From the NCBI GenBank assembly GCA_048465415.1, contig DBFWLO010000023.1, positions 124,001 through 188,000 of the forward strand: DNA of 64,000 nucleotides, in the 5' to 3' direction. The translations under genes were made by a program, and so were the position numbers. Shown piece by piece: positions 15,556 through 23,492 of this stretch. How positions within the stretch are numbered: position 1 is the stretch's first letter; each line of letters starts with the position of its first letter. The DNA comes from Scatosoma sp048465415. Lineage in GTDB: Bacteria > Bacillota > Clostridia > Christensenellales > Borkfalkiaceae. The notes beneath the pieces were generated by a model. That model did not search any database. It was not told where the DNA came from and saw nothing but the letters and a program-made list of their open reading frames with translations.

Positions 15556-18531
15556 ATGAGAAAGAGAAGAATACTGTTTATTTCGTTATTGTCGGCTGCT
15601 TTGGCGTGCTGTGCGATCGGACTCGCGGGGTGTTCGTTTGATTCCTCCGGGGACGCCTCTTCCATCGATTCGATTACGGGCGACACGGGAAGTACTTCCC
15701 TCCCCGACTCGGATTCCATAGAGGAACACGAGCATACATATATCGCCGTCGTGACGGAACCTGCTTGTGAGGAGGAGGGACATACCACCTATACCTGCGC
15801 CTGCGGGGATTCGTACGACGACGATTACGTTGCCGCGCTCGGGCACGACTACGCGGAAGAGTGGACTCTTGATAAAGAATCGACATGTACGGAAGCGGGA
15901 AGCAAGTCCCGTCATTGTCGTCGGTGCGACGCGAAAAGCGACGTGACGGAAATTCCTTTGTCGGTACATAATTACGGGGAATGGACGCAAACGCTCGCGG
16001 CGGAATGTGAAACGGAGGGGCGGGAAGCACATATCTGTTCGGTGTGCGGAAATAGGGAAACGAGGGCGATTCCCGCGCTCGGACACGAGTATGCGGGAGA
16101 ATGGACGATCGACAAAGAAGCGACGTGCGCGGAAACGGGGAGTAAATCTCGCCATTGCAGCCGCTGCGATAAAAAAGGCGAAATAACGCAAATTCCCCGG
16201 AAAGAGCATAGATACGGGACATGGACGGAAACGAAAGCCGCAGACTGCGAAACAGCCGGCGAAGAAACGCGGGTATGCTCGGAATGCGGAGATAAAGAAA
16301 CGAGAGGACTTTCTCCGCTCGGGCACGAATATACGGGAGAAAGCAACGTCTGTTCCGTCTGCGGAAATATTTCGGGAACGAAAGACTATATATCCTTTCA
16401 GCAAATCGGCGAGGAATATACGATAAGCGGCTGCGCGACCGTACACGAAGCGGACGTGAGATTGCCGTCTGTATACAGAGGGCTTCCCGTCACGGAGATC
16501 GGGGAAGAGGCGTTTGCTGGGTGCGTCAGGTGGAGGAGTATCGCGATCCCCGAAAGTATAACGGCGATCGGGAGTAAGGCGTTCAGATCCTGCGAGTTTT
16601 TGAAAAAAGTATATATTGAAAATATAGTCAAATGGTGTAATATAAAGTTTGGAGATTACCAATCCAGTCCTTTTCGTTTTGCGACCGATGTATATCTTCG
16701 TAATGAACTGATTACACAACTCGTTATTCCCGGAGACGTAACGAGTATCGGGAATTACGCATTTTACGGCTGCGGCAGTCTGACGAATATCTTCATTCCC
16801 GACAGCGTGACGAGTATCGGGGAAGAGGCGTTCGGCTCTTGCAGAGGATTGACGGATATCAAGATCTCCGATGGGGTAACGAGTATCGGAGAGGAGGCGT
16901 TTTCTGCTTGTGAAAACTTGACAAGTATAACGATTCCCGAAAGTGTAATCACTATCGGGAGTAGGGCGTTTGGGAATTGCCACGGTTTGACGGATATTAC
17001 GCTTCCAAAAAATCTGACAACTATCGAAGACGGCTTGTTTTGGATATGCAACAATCTGACGAATATTACGATCCCCGACGGCGTAACGAGTATCGGACGT
17101 TCTGCGTTCGGGTATTGCGTCAGTCTGACGAATATCATAATCCCTGACGGCGTAACGAGTATCGGGCCTTCGGCGTTCAGTAATTGTACCAATCTAACGG
17201 GTATCACGATCCCCGATAGCGTGACGAGTATCGGCGAGCGAGCGTTTGAGAAGTGTACGGCTTTGACGAATATCGCGCTTCCCGACGGTTTGATCGGTAT
17301 CGATCTGGGTACGTTCTATGCATGCGGCAGCTTAACGGAGATTAGGATACCCGACGGTGTAACGAGTATCGGGAATTATGCGTTCCTGGATTGCAGCGGT
17401 TTGACGAGTATTACGGTTCCGAAGAATGTGACGAGTATCGGGTTAGGCGCATTTTTACGTTGCGGCGGGTTAACGAGTATTACGCTGCCGTTTATAGGAG
17501 AAAGTAAAGACGGAACGGACAATACATGGCTGGGATATATCTTCGGAGTAAGCTCTTTGGAAAATTGTACTTTAATAGATTACAACAAATACATTCCGCC
17601 TTCTTTGAAAACGGTGATAGTCACCGATGCGACGAACATCGGTAACTATGCGTTTAGGTATTGTAACGGTTTAACGAATGTTACGCTTCCCGACAGTGTA
17701 ACGAGTATCGGAGATAGCGCGTTTTTGTATTGTAGCGGGTTGACGGGTATAGACATTCCCAACGGTGTGGCCACGATCGGAAAGAATGCGTTTCGGGAAT
17801 GTGAGGGGTTGACGAGCGTGACGATACCTGACAGTGTCACGAATATAGGAGATTGGGCTTTTTTGGCATGTAGAGGCTTAACGAACATCAAGATATCCGA
17901 CAGTATCAAGAGTATCGGAAATTACGTGTTCGCCTTTTGCAGCAGTTTGACAAGTATTACAATTCCCGCCGGTGTGACGAGTATCGGAGAATGGGCATTC
18001 AATGGTTGCAACAGTTTGACGAGTATTACACTTCCTGACAGTGTGATAAGTATCGGAAGTTGTGCGTTTTCAGATTGCAGCGGTTTGACGAGTGTTACAA
18101 TTCCTAGTGGCTTAATAAGTATCGAGGATTTCGCGTTTAGCGGATGCAGCAGTTTGACGAGTATTATGATCCCTTCCGGCATAACGAGTATCGGGGAATT
18201 CGCATTTTGGAATTGCAGTAGCTTAACAATTATAACGATACCCGACAGTGTAACGAGTATCGGGGAATTCGCATTTTGGGAGTGCAGTAGCTTAACAGTT
18301 ATAACGCTTCCTGACAGTGTAACGAGTATCGGCGATTGTGCTTTTTTGGAGTGCACCGGCTTAAAAGTGATTGATTATCGCGGTACGCAGTCGCAGTGGA
18401 CGTCGATAACAAAAGGAAGGGATTGGGATCAGGACACGGGAGCCTACGAGATACGTTTTGTGCCCGATAATTTCGAGCCAATGACAGCGCCCGGCGGGAA
18501 CGGCGCAAACAAGGCGACGAGGATATTCTGA
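15556..18531 (+). CDS. BspA-like leucine-rich-repeat surface lipoprotein with CxxC repeats
   Basis: A 991-residue lipoprotein (GLAGC, lipidated Cys26). Residues ~55-280 hold repeated units of the form GHxYxxxWT...C...G......CxxC, which look like tandem small metal or disulphide ribbons. From about residue 295 the protein is built of LRR_5/BspA (Treponema-type) repeats of 23 residues, e.g. LTSITIPDSVTSIGEWAFNG, ending with the RGTQSQWTSI cap common in this family. BspA-like proteins bind host or microbial surfaces; partner unknown. It has its own promoter and terminator, so it is not part of the transporter operon. The repeats are coding and should not be mistaken for a CRISPR array. Confidence 0.93.
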   Translation: MRKRRILFISLLSAALACCAIGLAGCSFDSSGDASSIDSITGDTGSTSLPDSDSIEEHEHTYIAVVTEPACEEEGHTTYTCACGDSYDDDYVAALGHDYAEEWTLDKESTCTEAGSKSRHCRRCDAKSDVTEIPLSVHNYGEWTQTLAAECETEGREAHICSVCGNRETRAIPALGHEYAGEWTIDKEATCAETGSKSRHCSRCDKKGEITQIPRKEHRYGTWTETKAADCETAGEETRVCSECGDKETRGLSPLGHEYTGESNVCSVCGNISGTKDYISFQQIGEEYTISGCATVHEADVRLPSVYRGLPVTEIGEEAFAGCVRWRSIAIPESITAIGSKAFRSCEFLKKVYIENIVKWCNIKFGDYQSSPFRFATDVYLRNELITQLVIPGDVTSIGNYAFYGCGSLTNIFIPDSVTSIGEEAFGSCRGLTDIKISDGVTSIGEEAFSACENLTSITIPESVITIGSRAFGNCHGLTDITLPKNLTTIEDGLFWICNNLTNITIPDGVTSIGRSAFGYCVSLTNIIIPDGVTSIGPSAFSNCTNLTGITIPDSVTSIGERAFEKCTALTNIALPDGLIGIDLGTFYACGSLTEIRIPDGVTSIGNYAFLDCSGLTSITVPKNVTSIGLGAFLRCGGLTSITLPFIGESKDGTDNTWLGYIFGVSSLENCTLIDYNKYIPPSLKTVIVTDATNIGNYAFRYCNGLTNVTLPDSVTSIGDSAFLYCSGLTGIDIPNGVATIGKNAFRECEGLTSVTIPDSVTNIGDWAFLACRGLTNIKISDSIKSIGNYVFAFCSSLTSITIPAGVTSIGEWAFNGCNSLTSITLPDSVISIGSCAFSDCSGLTSVTIPSGLISIEDFAFSGCSSLTSIMIPSGITSIGEFAFWNCSSLTIITIPDSVTSIGEFAFWECSSLTVITLPDSVTSIGDCAFLECTGLKVIDYRGTQSQWTSITKGRDWDQDTGAYEIRFVPDNFEPMTAPGGNGANKATRIF
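16738..18354 (+). repeat. 69-base tandem coding repeats (23-residue LRR units)
   Basis: ACGAGTATCGG recurs at exact 69-base steps (16741, 16810, 16879 and onward). Each unit encodes one 23-residue BspA-type LRR. The non-repeat segment near 17495-17600 (residues ~648-680) interrupts the array. High identity makes slippage or recombination likely. Confidence 0.9.
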
Positions 18532-18536
18532 AAGAT

Positions 18537-18572
18537 AAAACAGGGAAGGCAGTGTTTGCCTTCCCTGTTTTT
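18537..18572. terminator. Bidirectional terminator between the LRR gene and ung
   Basis: Fifteen-base arms (18537-18551 and 18557-18571) around a five-base loop, GC core CAGGGAAGGCA, flanked by A-run and T-run. It follows the LRR stop by five bases and also serves the convergent ung gene. Confidence 0.9.
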
Positions 18573-18613
18573 GTTGGTACTGTATTTTTTTACTCAACGG
18601 CTGTAATGAATCT

Positions 18614-19282
18614 TTATTTCGTCAAATCCCAATCGACAGGCGCAATTCCGTTAGCCTCCAAATAAGCGTTGGTCTTGGAAAAATGCCGACAGCCGAAGAA
18701 CCCGCTCGAAGCGGAGAAAGGGGAAGGGTGCGCACATTCGAGGATCAGATGTTTGCCCGAATCGATGAGCGGCTTTTTGCTGCGGGCGTTGTTGCCCCAA
18801 AGAATAAACACGACATGTTCCTTCTTTTGGGAGATGAGTTCGATCACGCTGTCGGTGAACCACGCCCAGCCGCATTTGGCGTGAGAATTCGCCTGATGCG
18901 CGCGCACGGTCAGGGCGGTGTTCATGAGAAGCACGCCTTCCTTCGCCCATTTGGTGAGATTTCCCGATCTCGGGATCGCGCAGCCCAAATCGTCCTGTAA
19001 TTCCCGTAAAATATTTTCGAGCGAGGGCGGTTTCGCGACGCCGTCCTGCACGGAAAAACAGAGCCCGTGCGCCTGGCCTTCGTTGTGGTAGGGATCCTGA
19101 CCGAGCAGCACTACTTTCAGCTCGGAAAAAGGGGTGAAGCGGAAACAGTTGAAAAGGTCGTACATACTCGGATATACGACGTGATTGTTGTATTCGTCGA
19201 TTAAAAATTTACGGATCTTTAAGTATTGTTCGTCCTGAAACAACGGCTGCAAAAGTTCGTTCCAATCGCCTAAGTCGACCAT
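18614..19282 (-). CDS. ung: Uracil-DNA glycosylase, family 1
   Basis: Removes uracil from DNA by cleaving the N-glycosidic bond, starting base-excision repair. The 222-residue length is normal. The water-activating motif LLGQDPYHNEGQAHGLCFS and the leucine-loop motif HPSPFSASSGFFGCRHFS are both complete. ATG at 19282 follows GGGAG on the minus strand. It lies 29 bases downstream of mtnN on the same strand, so the two are probably one operon. Confidence 0.97.
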   Translation of the reverse strand: MVDLGDWNELLQPLFQDEQYLKIRKFLIDEYNNHVVYPSMYDLFNCFRFTPFSELKVVLLGQDPYHNEGQAHGLCFSVQDGVAKPPSLENILRELQDDLGCAIPRSGNLTKWAKEGVLLMNTALTVRAHQANSHAKCGWAWFTDSVIELISQKKEHVVFILWGNNARSKKPLIDSGKHLILECAHPSPFSASSGFFGCRHFSKTNAYLEANGIAPVDWDLTK

Positions 19283-19311
19283 GATTTGTCTCCCTTCCTT
19301 GATTTTTATTT

Positions 19312-19968
19312 TTAAAGCTCTTCAAAGAGCGCCGGCAGCGCGGCTTTGAGATTTTCGAGCGCGTGTCCGCGGTTTTTAAGGTATTGCTCGGTCGTGCTGC
19401 CGCTGCCCGCGACGTCGGAGATCGCTTTCGCCGCGTAAACGGGCAGTTTTGCGGCGAAAGCGGCCTGAACAACCGCCGCGCCTTCCATGTCGCGTATATC
19501 CGCTTTCAATTCCTCGGTGAGAAGCCGGTAATCTTCGGCGGAGTCGTTGAATCGGTCGGCGGTGCCGAGATTCTTCTTTTTGAAATTCGTCTTGAAAGGG
19601 GACAGTTTGAGGTAATTGTCTTTGTATTCGTCGAGCGTGCCCATCTTCGTACCGTTGAGCTGCGTTAAGTCGAAGTCGAACTGCACGGCGGCCTTGATCT
19701 GATAGACGCCGCAAAGCTCCGTCGTTTTGTTGAGTCCGCCGGCTACGCCGAAATTGAAAAGTTTGTCCGCGTCGAATTTACTGACGAGGAGCTGAGTGCC
19801 GAGTGCCGCGTTCACTTTTCCGACGCCGCAGACGACAAGCGCCGCGTCTTTTCCGAACGCCTGTCCCACGTGCACCTGCTTGCCGCTGACGATGAGGGAA
19901 CGGAAAACCTCCATTTGTTCCAACAGGATCTCCGCTTCGCTCTCCAAAGCCGTTACGATTCCGATCAT
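19312..19968 (-). CDS. mtnN: 5'-methylthioadenosine/S-adenosylhomocysteine nucleosidase
   Basis: Hydrolyses methylthioadenosine and S-adenosylhomocysteine to adenine plus a thioribose product, clearing inhibitory by-products of methylation and polyamine or autoinducer synthesis. About 218 residues with the family's IGIVTALESEAE start, FNFGVAGGLN, the DMEGAAVVQAAF nucleoside-binding segment (Met-Glu pair) and the AISDVAG catalytic Asp. I chose ATG 19968; a TTG two codons upstream sits only four bases from AAGGAG and is possible. First gene of an apparent mtnN-ung operon. Confidence 0.93.
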   Translation of the reverse strand: MIGIVTALESEAEILLEQMEVFRSLIVSGKQVHVGQAFGKDAALVVCGVGKVNAALGTQLLVSKFDADKLFNFGVAGGLNKTTELCGVYQIKAAVQFDFDLTQLNGTKMGTLDEYKDNYLKLSPFKTNFKKKNLGTADRFNDSAEDYRLLTEELKADIRDMEGAAVVQAAFAAKLPVYAAKAISDVAGSGSTTEQYLKNRGHALENLKAALPALFEEL

Positions 19969-20010
19969 GATCAATAAACTCCTTTTCTTATGTAGATTAT
20001 TCCTCTAAAA

Positions 20011-20039
20011 AAATTAAGTATTCCTTTTTGTGTCTACAA
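20011..20039 (-). promoter_or_regulatory. Possible promoter of mtnN-ung
   Basis: On the minus strand, TTGTAG (20034-20039) and TAATTT (20011-20016) are 17 bases apart, ahead of mtnN. Each box matches consensus at four of six positions. Confidence 0.35.
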
Positions 20040-20073
20040 TAGTGTAACAAATTTTTCAAAAATATGCAAATGC

Positions 20074-20104
20074 TTGAATAGGTTTTTTTTGAAATGTAGA
20101 TAAT
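20074..20104 (+). promoter_or_regulatory. Possible promoter of the diiron protein gene
   Basis: TTGAAT (20074-20079) with TAGATA (20097-20102) at 17 bases, or GATAAT (20099-20104) at 19. The gene starts at 20137 after CGGAGG. Confidence 0.5.
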
Positions 20105-20136
20105 ATAGCCATGAAATTTCCTTTCGGAGGTAAAAA

Positions 20137-21384
20137 ATGAATCCATTTGAAGAAAAGCCCCAAAAGATCGAGAAAAGTTTCCAAAGCTGGAACAACGTGC
20201 TCGTAAAACCTTACGACAAGTTAACGGTCGATCCCTACACCCGGCTCCGCGTCATTCTCATGAACGGCACGGAATTCGAGTCCGTTCGTCTCGGCCACAG
20301 CTTCACGAGACACTGCACCAATAACGACATTCGCAGAGAACTCGCTTTGATTCGGAGAAGCGAACAGATCCAGCAAAAACGCATCGCGTCTTTGAAGCCC
20401 ATGGACGAGAACATTCTCGAACATACTATCGGTTACGAACAGTTGGCGGTCGATCTGACGGCTAACCTCGCCAGGATGGAAAAGAACGATTACGTGCGCC
20501 AGCAGCTGAATTTTGCGCTGCTTGAAGATTTCGATCATCTGTATCGCTATTCCGATCTCATGGAACTCGAAAAATCCGGCGATCCGGCTCGTCTGGTCGG
20601 GGATTATACGGAGATCATGCCCGGCCGGCCTACCGTCGCGGAATACCGTCATCCCTTCGACGACGTGAATTTCAACATTAACTGCTATCTCAATAATACG
20701 CTCACCCGCCTGCACGTCAACATCATCACGGCGGCGGAACAACAGACGATGAACTATTATATGAACGTAGGAAATATCTATGTGGGCGAGCTTGGCAGAC
20801 AGCTCTACAACGAGATCGCCATGATCGAGGAACAGCACGTCACGGGCTACGGCTCTTTGAAGGATTCCTCCGCCACATGGTTTGAAAATCTCGTCATGAA
20901 CGAGTATACGGAATGTTACCTTTATTATTCCTGTTACGAAGACGAAAAAGATCCCCGTATCAAGAAGATCTGGGAGCAGCATTTCACGGAAGAGATCGCG
21001 CACCTGCACAAAGCGGTGGAGCTCTTGCAGAAATACGAAGGGAAAGTGTGGCAGCAGCTCTTTCCCGAAGGCGGCGCTTTCCCCGAACTGCTCAAATTCC
21101 GTTCCCAGAAGGAATATATCCGCGACGTACTCAAAAGCGTGCGCCTGACCGCGGTGGAAGAAGGCTTCCAGGAACTCGCTTCCGTACCCGACAACTTCCG
21201 TTATTTCGCTTACAACAAGGCGGTCAACGGAAACGTGGAAACGGTGGGCACCCATTCCGTCATCAATCTCGCGATCTCCGAGTTCGGCAAGGATTATCGT
21301 ATCGAGAACAAACAGCATCCGATCGCGGCGCTTGCCAAGCGCACCCAGGACAATACGGAAGTGGGCAGAGTCAAGAACGCATAA
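20137..21384 (+). CDS. Uncharacterised ferritin-like diiron-carboxylate protein
   Basis: A 415-residue soluble protein whose family I do not recognise. Its spacing of acidic and His residues fits a ferritin-like four-helix diiron site: E201, then E231xxH234 thirty residues on; E256, then E286xxH289 again thirty on. An N-terminal half echo (E101, then D131xxH134) raises the possibility of an internal duplication. Proteins of this fold act as oxidases, oxygen or peroxide scavengers, or rubrerythrin-like reductases; no rubredoxin CxxC domain is present. It stands alone between its own promoter and a terminator, which suggests independent, perhaps oxidative-stress, control. Fold and metal site are inference from motif spacing. 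Confidence 0.6.
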   Translation: MNPFEEKPQKIEKSFQSWNNVLVKPYDKLTVDPYTRLRVILMNGTEFESVRLGHSFTRHCTNNDIRRELALIRRSEQIQQKRIASLKPMDENILEHTIGYEQLAVDLTANLARMEKNDYVRQQLNFALLEDFDHLYRYSDLMELEKSGDPARLVGDYTEIMPGRPTVAEYRHPFDDVNFNINCYLNNTLTRLHVNIITAAEQQTMNYYMNVGNIYVGELGRQLYNEIAMIEEQHVTGYGSLKDSSATWFENLVMNEYTECYLYYSCYEDEKDPRIKKIWEQHFTEEIAHLHKAVELLQKYEGKVWQQLFPEGGAFPELLKFRSQKEYIRDVLKSVRLTAVEEGFQELASVPDNFRYFAYNKAVNGNVETVGTHSVINLAISEFGKDYRIENKQHPIAALAKRTQDNTEVGRVKNA

Positions 21385-21411
21385 ACGAAAAACAGGGTTT
21401 TATAGAGAATA

Positions 21412-21447
21412 AAAAAAGCCGCGAGTTTTACGCTCGCGGTTCTTTTT
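21412..21447 (+). terminator. Intrinsic terminator after the diiron protein gene
   Basis: CCGCGAG (21419-21425) with CTCGCGG (21433-21439), seven-base loop, an A-run before and TTCTTTTT after. Confidence 0.9.
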
Positions 21448-21500
21448 GCACATATAGAGTTTTAACGGTTATCCCCGATTCGTAAGTCGGACGGGAAATG

Positions 21501-21533
21501 AAAAAAGAAAAGGAGAAGTCCGTCGTTTTCCTT
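21501..21533 (-). terminator. Possible terminator of the phosphopantetheinyl transferase gene
   Basis: Read on the minus strand, AAGGAAAA pairs with TTCTCCTT (one mismatch), loop of eight, followed by TTCTTTTTT. The GC content of the stem is low. Confidence 0.4.
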
Positions 21534-21560
21534 GAATTAATCGGAAAAACGTGCTATAAT
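21532..21560 (+). promoter_or_regulatory. Strong rightward promoter antisense to the phosphopantetheinyl transferase gene
   Basis: TTGAAT (21532-21537), 17-base spacer, perfect TATAAT (21555-21560). It fires rightward into the 3' end of the minus-strand gene 21560-22078. The first plus-strand gene it could serve is at 22107, so the transcript would run antisense through the whole transferase gene. Confidence 0.7.
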
Positions 21561-22078
21561 CAAAGTCGTACGAAAAGCGGCTCTCCTTCTTCGGATTCTC
21601 GGCAAAGGGCGAGGAGATGTCCTTCCCGCTCGAAATGAGAGAGCCGGACGGGAAGCTCAAAGCCGGAATAAAAGATTTTGCGGCGCAGAAAAGAGATTTT
21701 TTTTAAGTCCGCGGCGAGAGATCCGCCCAGCCATTTAACGACGCTTTCTTTGGCTGTCCAATGCAGAAAAAAATCCCGTTTGTTTAAAATTTCTATGCTC
21801 TCTTCGACGGAAAATTTCGCCAAAATGGGTATGTAATCGATTTCGCGCGCCAAAGGCTCGGCGTCGATACCGATATTTTCGTCGGACACGGCGACGAAAT
21901 AAAATTCTTTCGTATGGGTGACGGAAAAGAACACGGGCGTACCGTTCAGAAAAGGTTTTCCGTTTTCGCCGCGCAGGATCTCCGCGTTTCTCAGATTGTA
22001 AAATTCGGAAAAGATGCGGCGCAGAAATCGTTCGGAGGAAGGGAAGGCGTCTTTTTCCGTATAAAAGATTTTTTCCAT
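21560..22078 (-). CDS. 4'-phosphopantetheinyl transferase superfamily protein
   Basis: Transfers 4'-phosphopantetheine from CoA to a serine of carrier proteins. At 172 residues it is shorter than Sfp (~225) and lacks part of the N-terminal half. Diagnostic blocks are present: GKPF, FSVTHTKEF, the magnesium-binding NIGIDAEPL (family GIDxE) and HWTAKESVVKWLG (family WTxKEAxxKxxG). No ribosome-binding site is obvious before the ATG. It is divergent from the gene at 22107 with only 28 bases between starts, and a strong promoter at 21532-21560 points against it. The acceptor carrier protein is not in the window. Confidence 0.85.
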   Translation of the reverse strand: MEKIFYTEKDAFPSSERFLRRIFSEFYNLRNAEILRGENGKPFLNGTPVFFSVTHTKEFYFVAVSDENIGIDAEPLAREIDYIPILAKFSVEESIEILNKRDFFLHWTAKESVVKWLGGSLAADLKKISFLRRKIFYSGFELPVRLSHFEREGHLLALCRESEEGEPLFVRL

Positions 22079-22106
22079 GATTTTATTATAACAGGAGGCT
22101 TTGAAA

Positions 22107-22583
22107 ATGTCAAGAGCGGAACTCGCCGAAGAATATTTTTTGCAAGGCTACGCGTGCGCCCAGGCGGTGCTTCTCGCCTTTTCGGACGTGACGGGGCTGG
22201 ACAAAGAAACGGCTTTGAAAATTTCCCTGCCCTTCGGCGGCGGAATGGGCCGGCTGCGCCTGACCTGCGGCGCCGTCAGCGGTATGACGATGGCGCTCGG
22301 GCTCGTTTTGTCAAAAGGAGAGATTTCCCCGGAAAATAAGCGCGAGGTATACGCGGCGGTACAGGAACTCGCAAGGCGCTTTACGGAAAAAAACGGCAGC
22401 GTCGTCTGCGGGGACCTACTCACGGGCGCGCATATAAAAACGAACGCGGAGCCGTCGCCGGAAGCGCGGAGCGCGGAGTATTATAAAAAGCGTCCCTGTC
22501 CCGAACTCGTGCGTTCGGCGGCACAAATTTTAGAAGAATATTTGGAAGAACGGGGCGTCTGTCAAAAAACGGAGGAGGAATGA
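22107..22583 (+). CDS. C_GCAxxG_C_C family redox protein
   Basis: A 158-residue member of the C_GCAxxG_C_C family, named for its conserved cysteines and thought to be redox-active or metal-binding; the biochemical role is not settled. Visible blocks are GYACAQAVLLAF, GGGMGRLRLTCGAVSGMTMALG, a further VCGDLL cysteine and the C-terminal RPCPELVRSAAQILEEYL. ATG 22107 follows AGGAGG at eight bases; a TTG six bases upstream is rejected. The next gene starts directly after its stop. Confidence 0.88.
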   Translation: MSRAELAEEYFLQGYACAQAVLLAFSDVTGLDKETALKISLPFGGGMGRLRLTCGAVSGMTMALGLVLSKGEISPENKREVYAAVQELARRFTEKNGSVVCGDLLTGAHIKTNAEPSPEARSAEYYKKRPCPELVRSAAQILEEYLEERGVCQKTEEE

Positions 22584-22585
22584 AA

Positions 22586-22885
22586 ATGTCGAAAAACGTG
22601 AAAAAGGAAAAGCCGGAACCCGGATCGCCGGATACCGTCTATGAGAAATGGAAGAAATGGACGACGGGGGCGTGGATAGCCGTATTAGTGATCATCGGCT
22701 TGATTTTTTGGATCTTCGTCTTTGACGAGATCAAATTCGCTTTTGCTTTTTTAGGCTTGGGGCTGGTCTGTTCGGTGATCGTCTACGCCTTATTCCTGCT
22801 CTTGATCGACCATTGCGCGAGCATGGCGAAAATCGCGCGGAATCTGGAAGAACGCGGCGACCGGGACCGGGAAAACAAAGAGTGA
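22586..22885 (+). CDS. Small two-helix membrane protein
   Basis: A 99-residue protein not assigned to a family. A charged N-terminus (residues 1-28) is followed by two hydrophobic segments, about 31-52 and 56-78, and a charged tail. ATG 22586 is preferred over 22580 because GGAGGAGG ends seven bases before it. It begins two bases after the stop of the C_GCAxxG_C_C gene and is surely co-transcribed, so it may anchor or assist that protein. Confidence 0.75.
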   Translation: MSKNVKKEKPEPGSPDTVYEKWKKWTTGAWIAVLVIIGLIFWIFVFDEIKFAFAFLGLGLVCSVIVYALFLLLIDHCASMAKIARNLEERGDRDRENKE

Positions 22886-22902
22886 ACTTTCCCTGGAATA
22901 TA

Positions 22903-22937
22903 AAAAACACAGAGGCGTCATCTGCCCCTGTGTTTTT
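22903..22937. terminator. Terminator shared by convergent genes
   Basis: AAAAACACAG (22903-22912) pairs with CTGTGTTTTT (22928-22937). It ends the plus-strand operon and lies partly inside the last codons of the convergent yjdF-type gene. Confidence 0.85.
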
Positions 22938-23334
22938 CTTTGCGTTTTTGCTGTTTCAACATAAATTTACGTTGTTCTTCCGCTTCCCGCTTTTCTTTCC
23001 CGACTGTCTTACGCTCCGTTTTCCTTTCTTCGCGTTGTCTGTTTAAAGCGATCTGCGATTTTGTGCCGATCCCGAAAGTCTGCATTTGCTTTTGCGCTTC
23101 CCGTTTCGCGCGTTTCGGATTGGTCCGGTCCGGTTTGGTCTCCGAGAAAATCGCGGGACTGAATGGGAGACGATCGTACTTTTCCAGGATAAACAGGTAG
23201 ACCTGCGTATCGGTCGGCTTCGCGCCGAACGTCACTTTGCAGACCGATAAATTTCCGTCCGCCGTCCGCTCGAAAAAGCCTATCCAAAAGGGCTCTTCGA
23301 AAAATACGCTCAATACTTGCGAAGTCTTGTCCAT
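22918..23334 (-). CDS. yjdF: YjdF family protein (DUF2992)
   Basis: A 138-residue protein matching the YjdF/DUF2992 family throughout: SVFFEEPFWIGFFER, LSVCKVTFGAKPTD, FSPAI, NPKRAKREAQKQM, IGTKSQIALNRQ and the basic tail KQQKRKEKHRGR. The molecular role is unknown; in Bacillus and other Firmicutes the gene is controlled by an azaaromatic-sensing riboswitch, suggesting a part in handling toxic heterocyclic compounds. ATG at 23334 follows a strong AAAGGAGG, which a complementary run in the leader could mask. The 3' end overlaps a shared terminator. Confidence 0.93.
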   Translation of the reverse strand: MDKTSQVLSVFFEEPFWIGFFERTADGNLSVCKVTFGAKPTDTQVYLFILEKYDRLPFSPAIFSETKPDRTNPKRAKREAQKQMQTFGIGTKSQIALNRQREERKTERKTVGKEKREAEEQRKFMLKQQKRKEKHRGR

Positions 23335-23361
23335 AAAATTCCTCCTTTGATTGTTCGATAA

Positions 23362-23472
23362 ACAAAGAAGGGACGACCAAGGAGGAGGGTTACTTATATC
23401 CCGAACAGGGGATACGTCCGGACTACCGGCCGGAACTGCGCTTTTGAAAGCGCGTTGTGTTTTTATCTTTGT
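23362..23472 (-). ncRNA. Probable yjdF (azaaromatic) riboswitch
   Basis: The 5' leader of yjdF on the minus strand is highly structured. A closing helix pairs ACAAAGA (5' end, near 23472) with TCTTTGT (3' end, near 23362). Inside are hairpins built on GCGC/GCGC, CCGG/CCGG and ATCCC/GGGAT. A CCTCCTCCTT run (complement of 23379-23388) can pair with the AAAGGAGG ribosome-binding site at 23341-23348, giving a simple on/off switch for translation. This fits the known linkage of the yjdF motif to DUF2992 genes. I could not match the consensus base by base. Confidence 0.72.
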
Positions 23473-23492
23473 GGGATTGAGTTTTTTAAAAC

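Noticed and set aside
16738..18354. Regular short repeats suggesting a CRISPR array
   Set aside because: The 69-base period is in frame and encodes 23-residue LRR units; there are no unrelated spacers and no cas genes.
18541..18567. CAGGGA-type hairpin as a second copy of the 2980-3028 palindrome
   Set aside because: Only the outer CAGGG/CCCTG bases are shared; this is an ordinary terminator with A- and T-runs directly after a stop codon.
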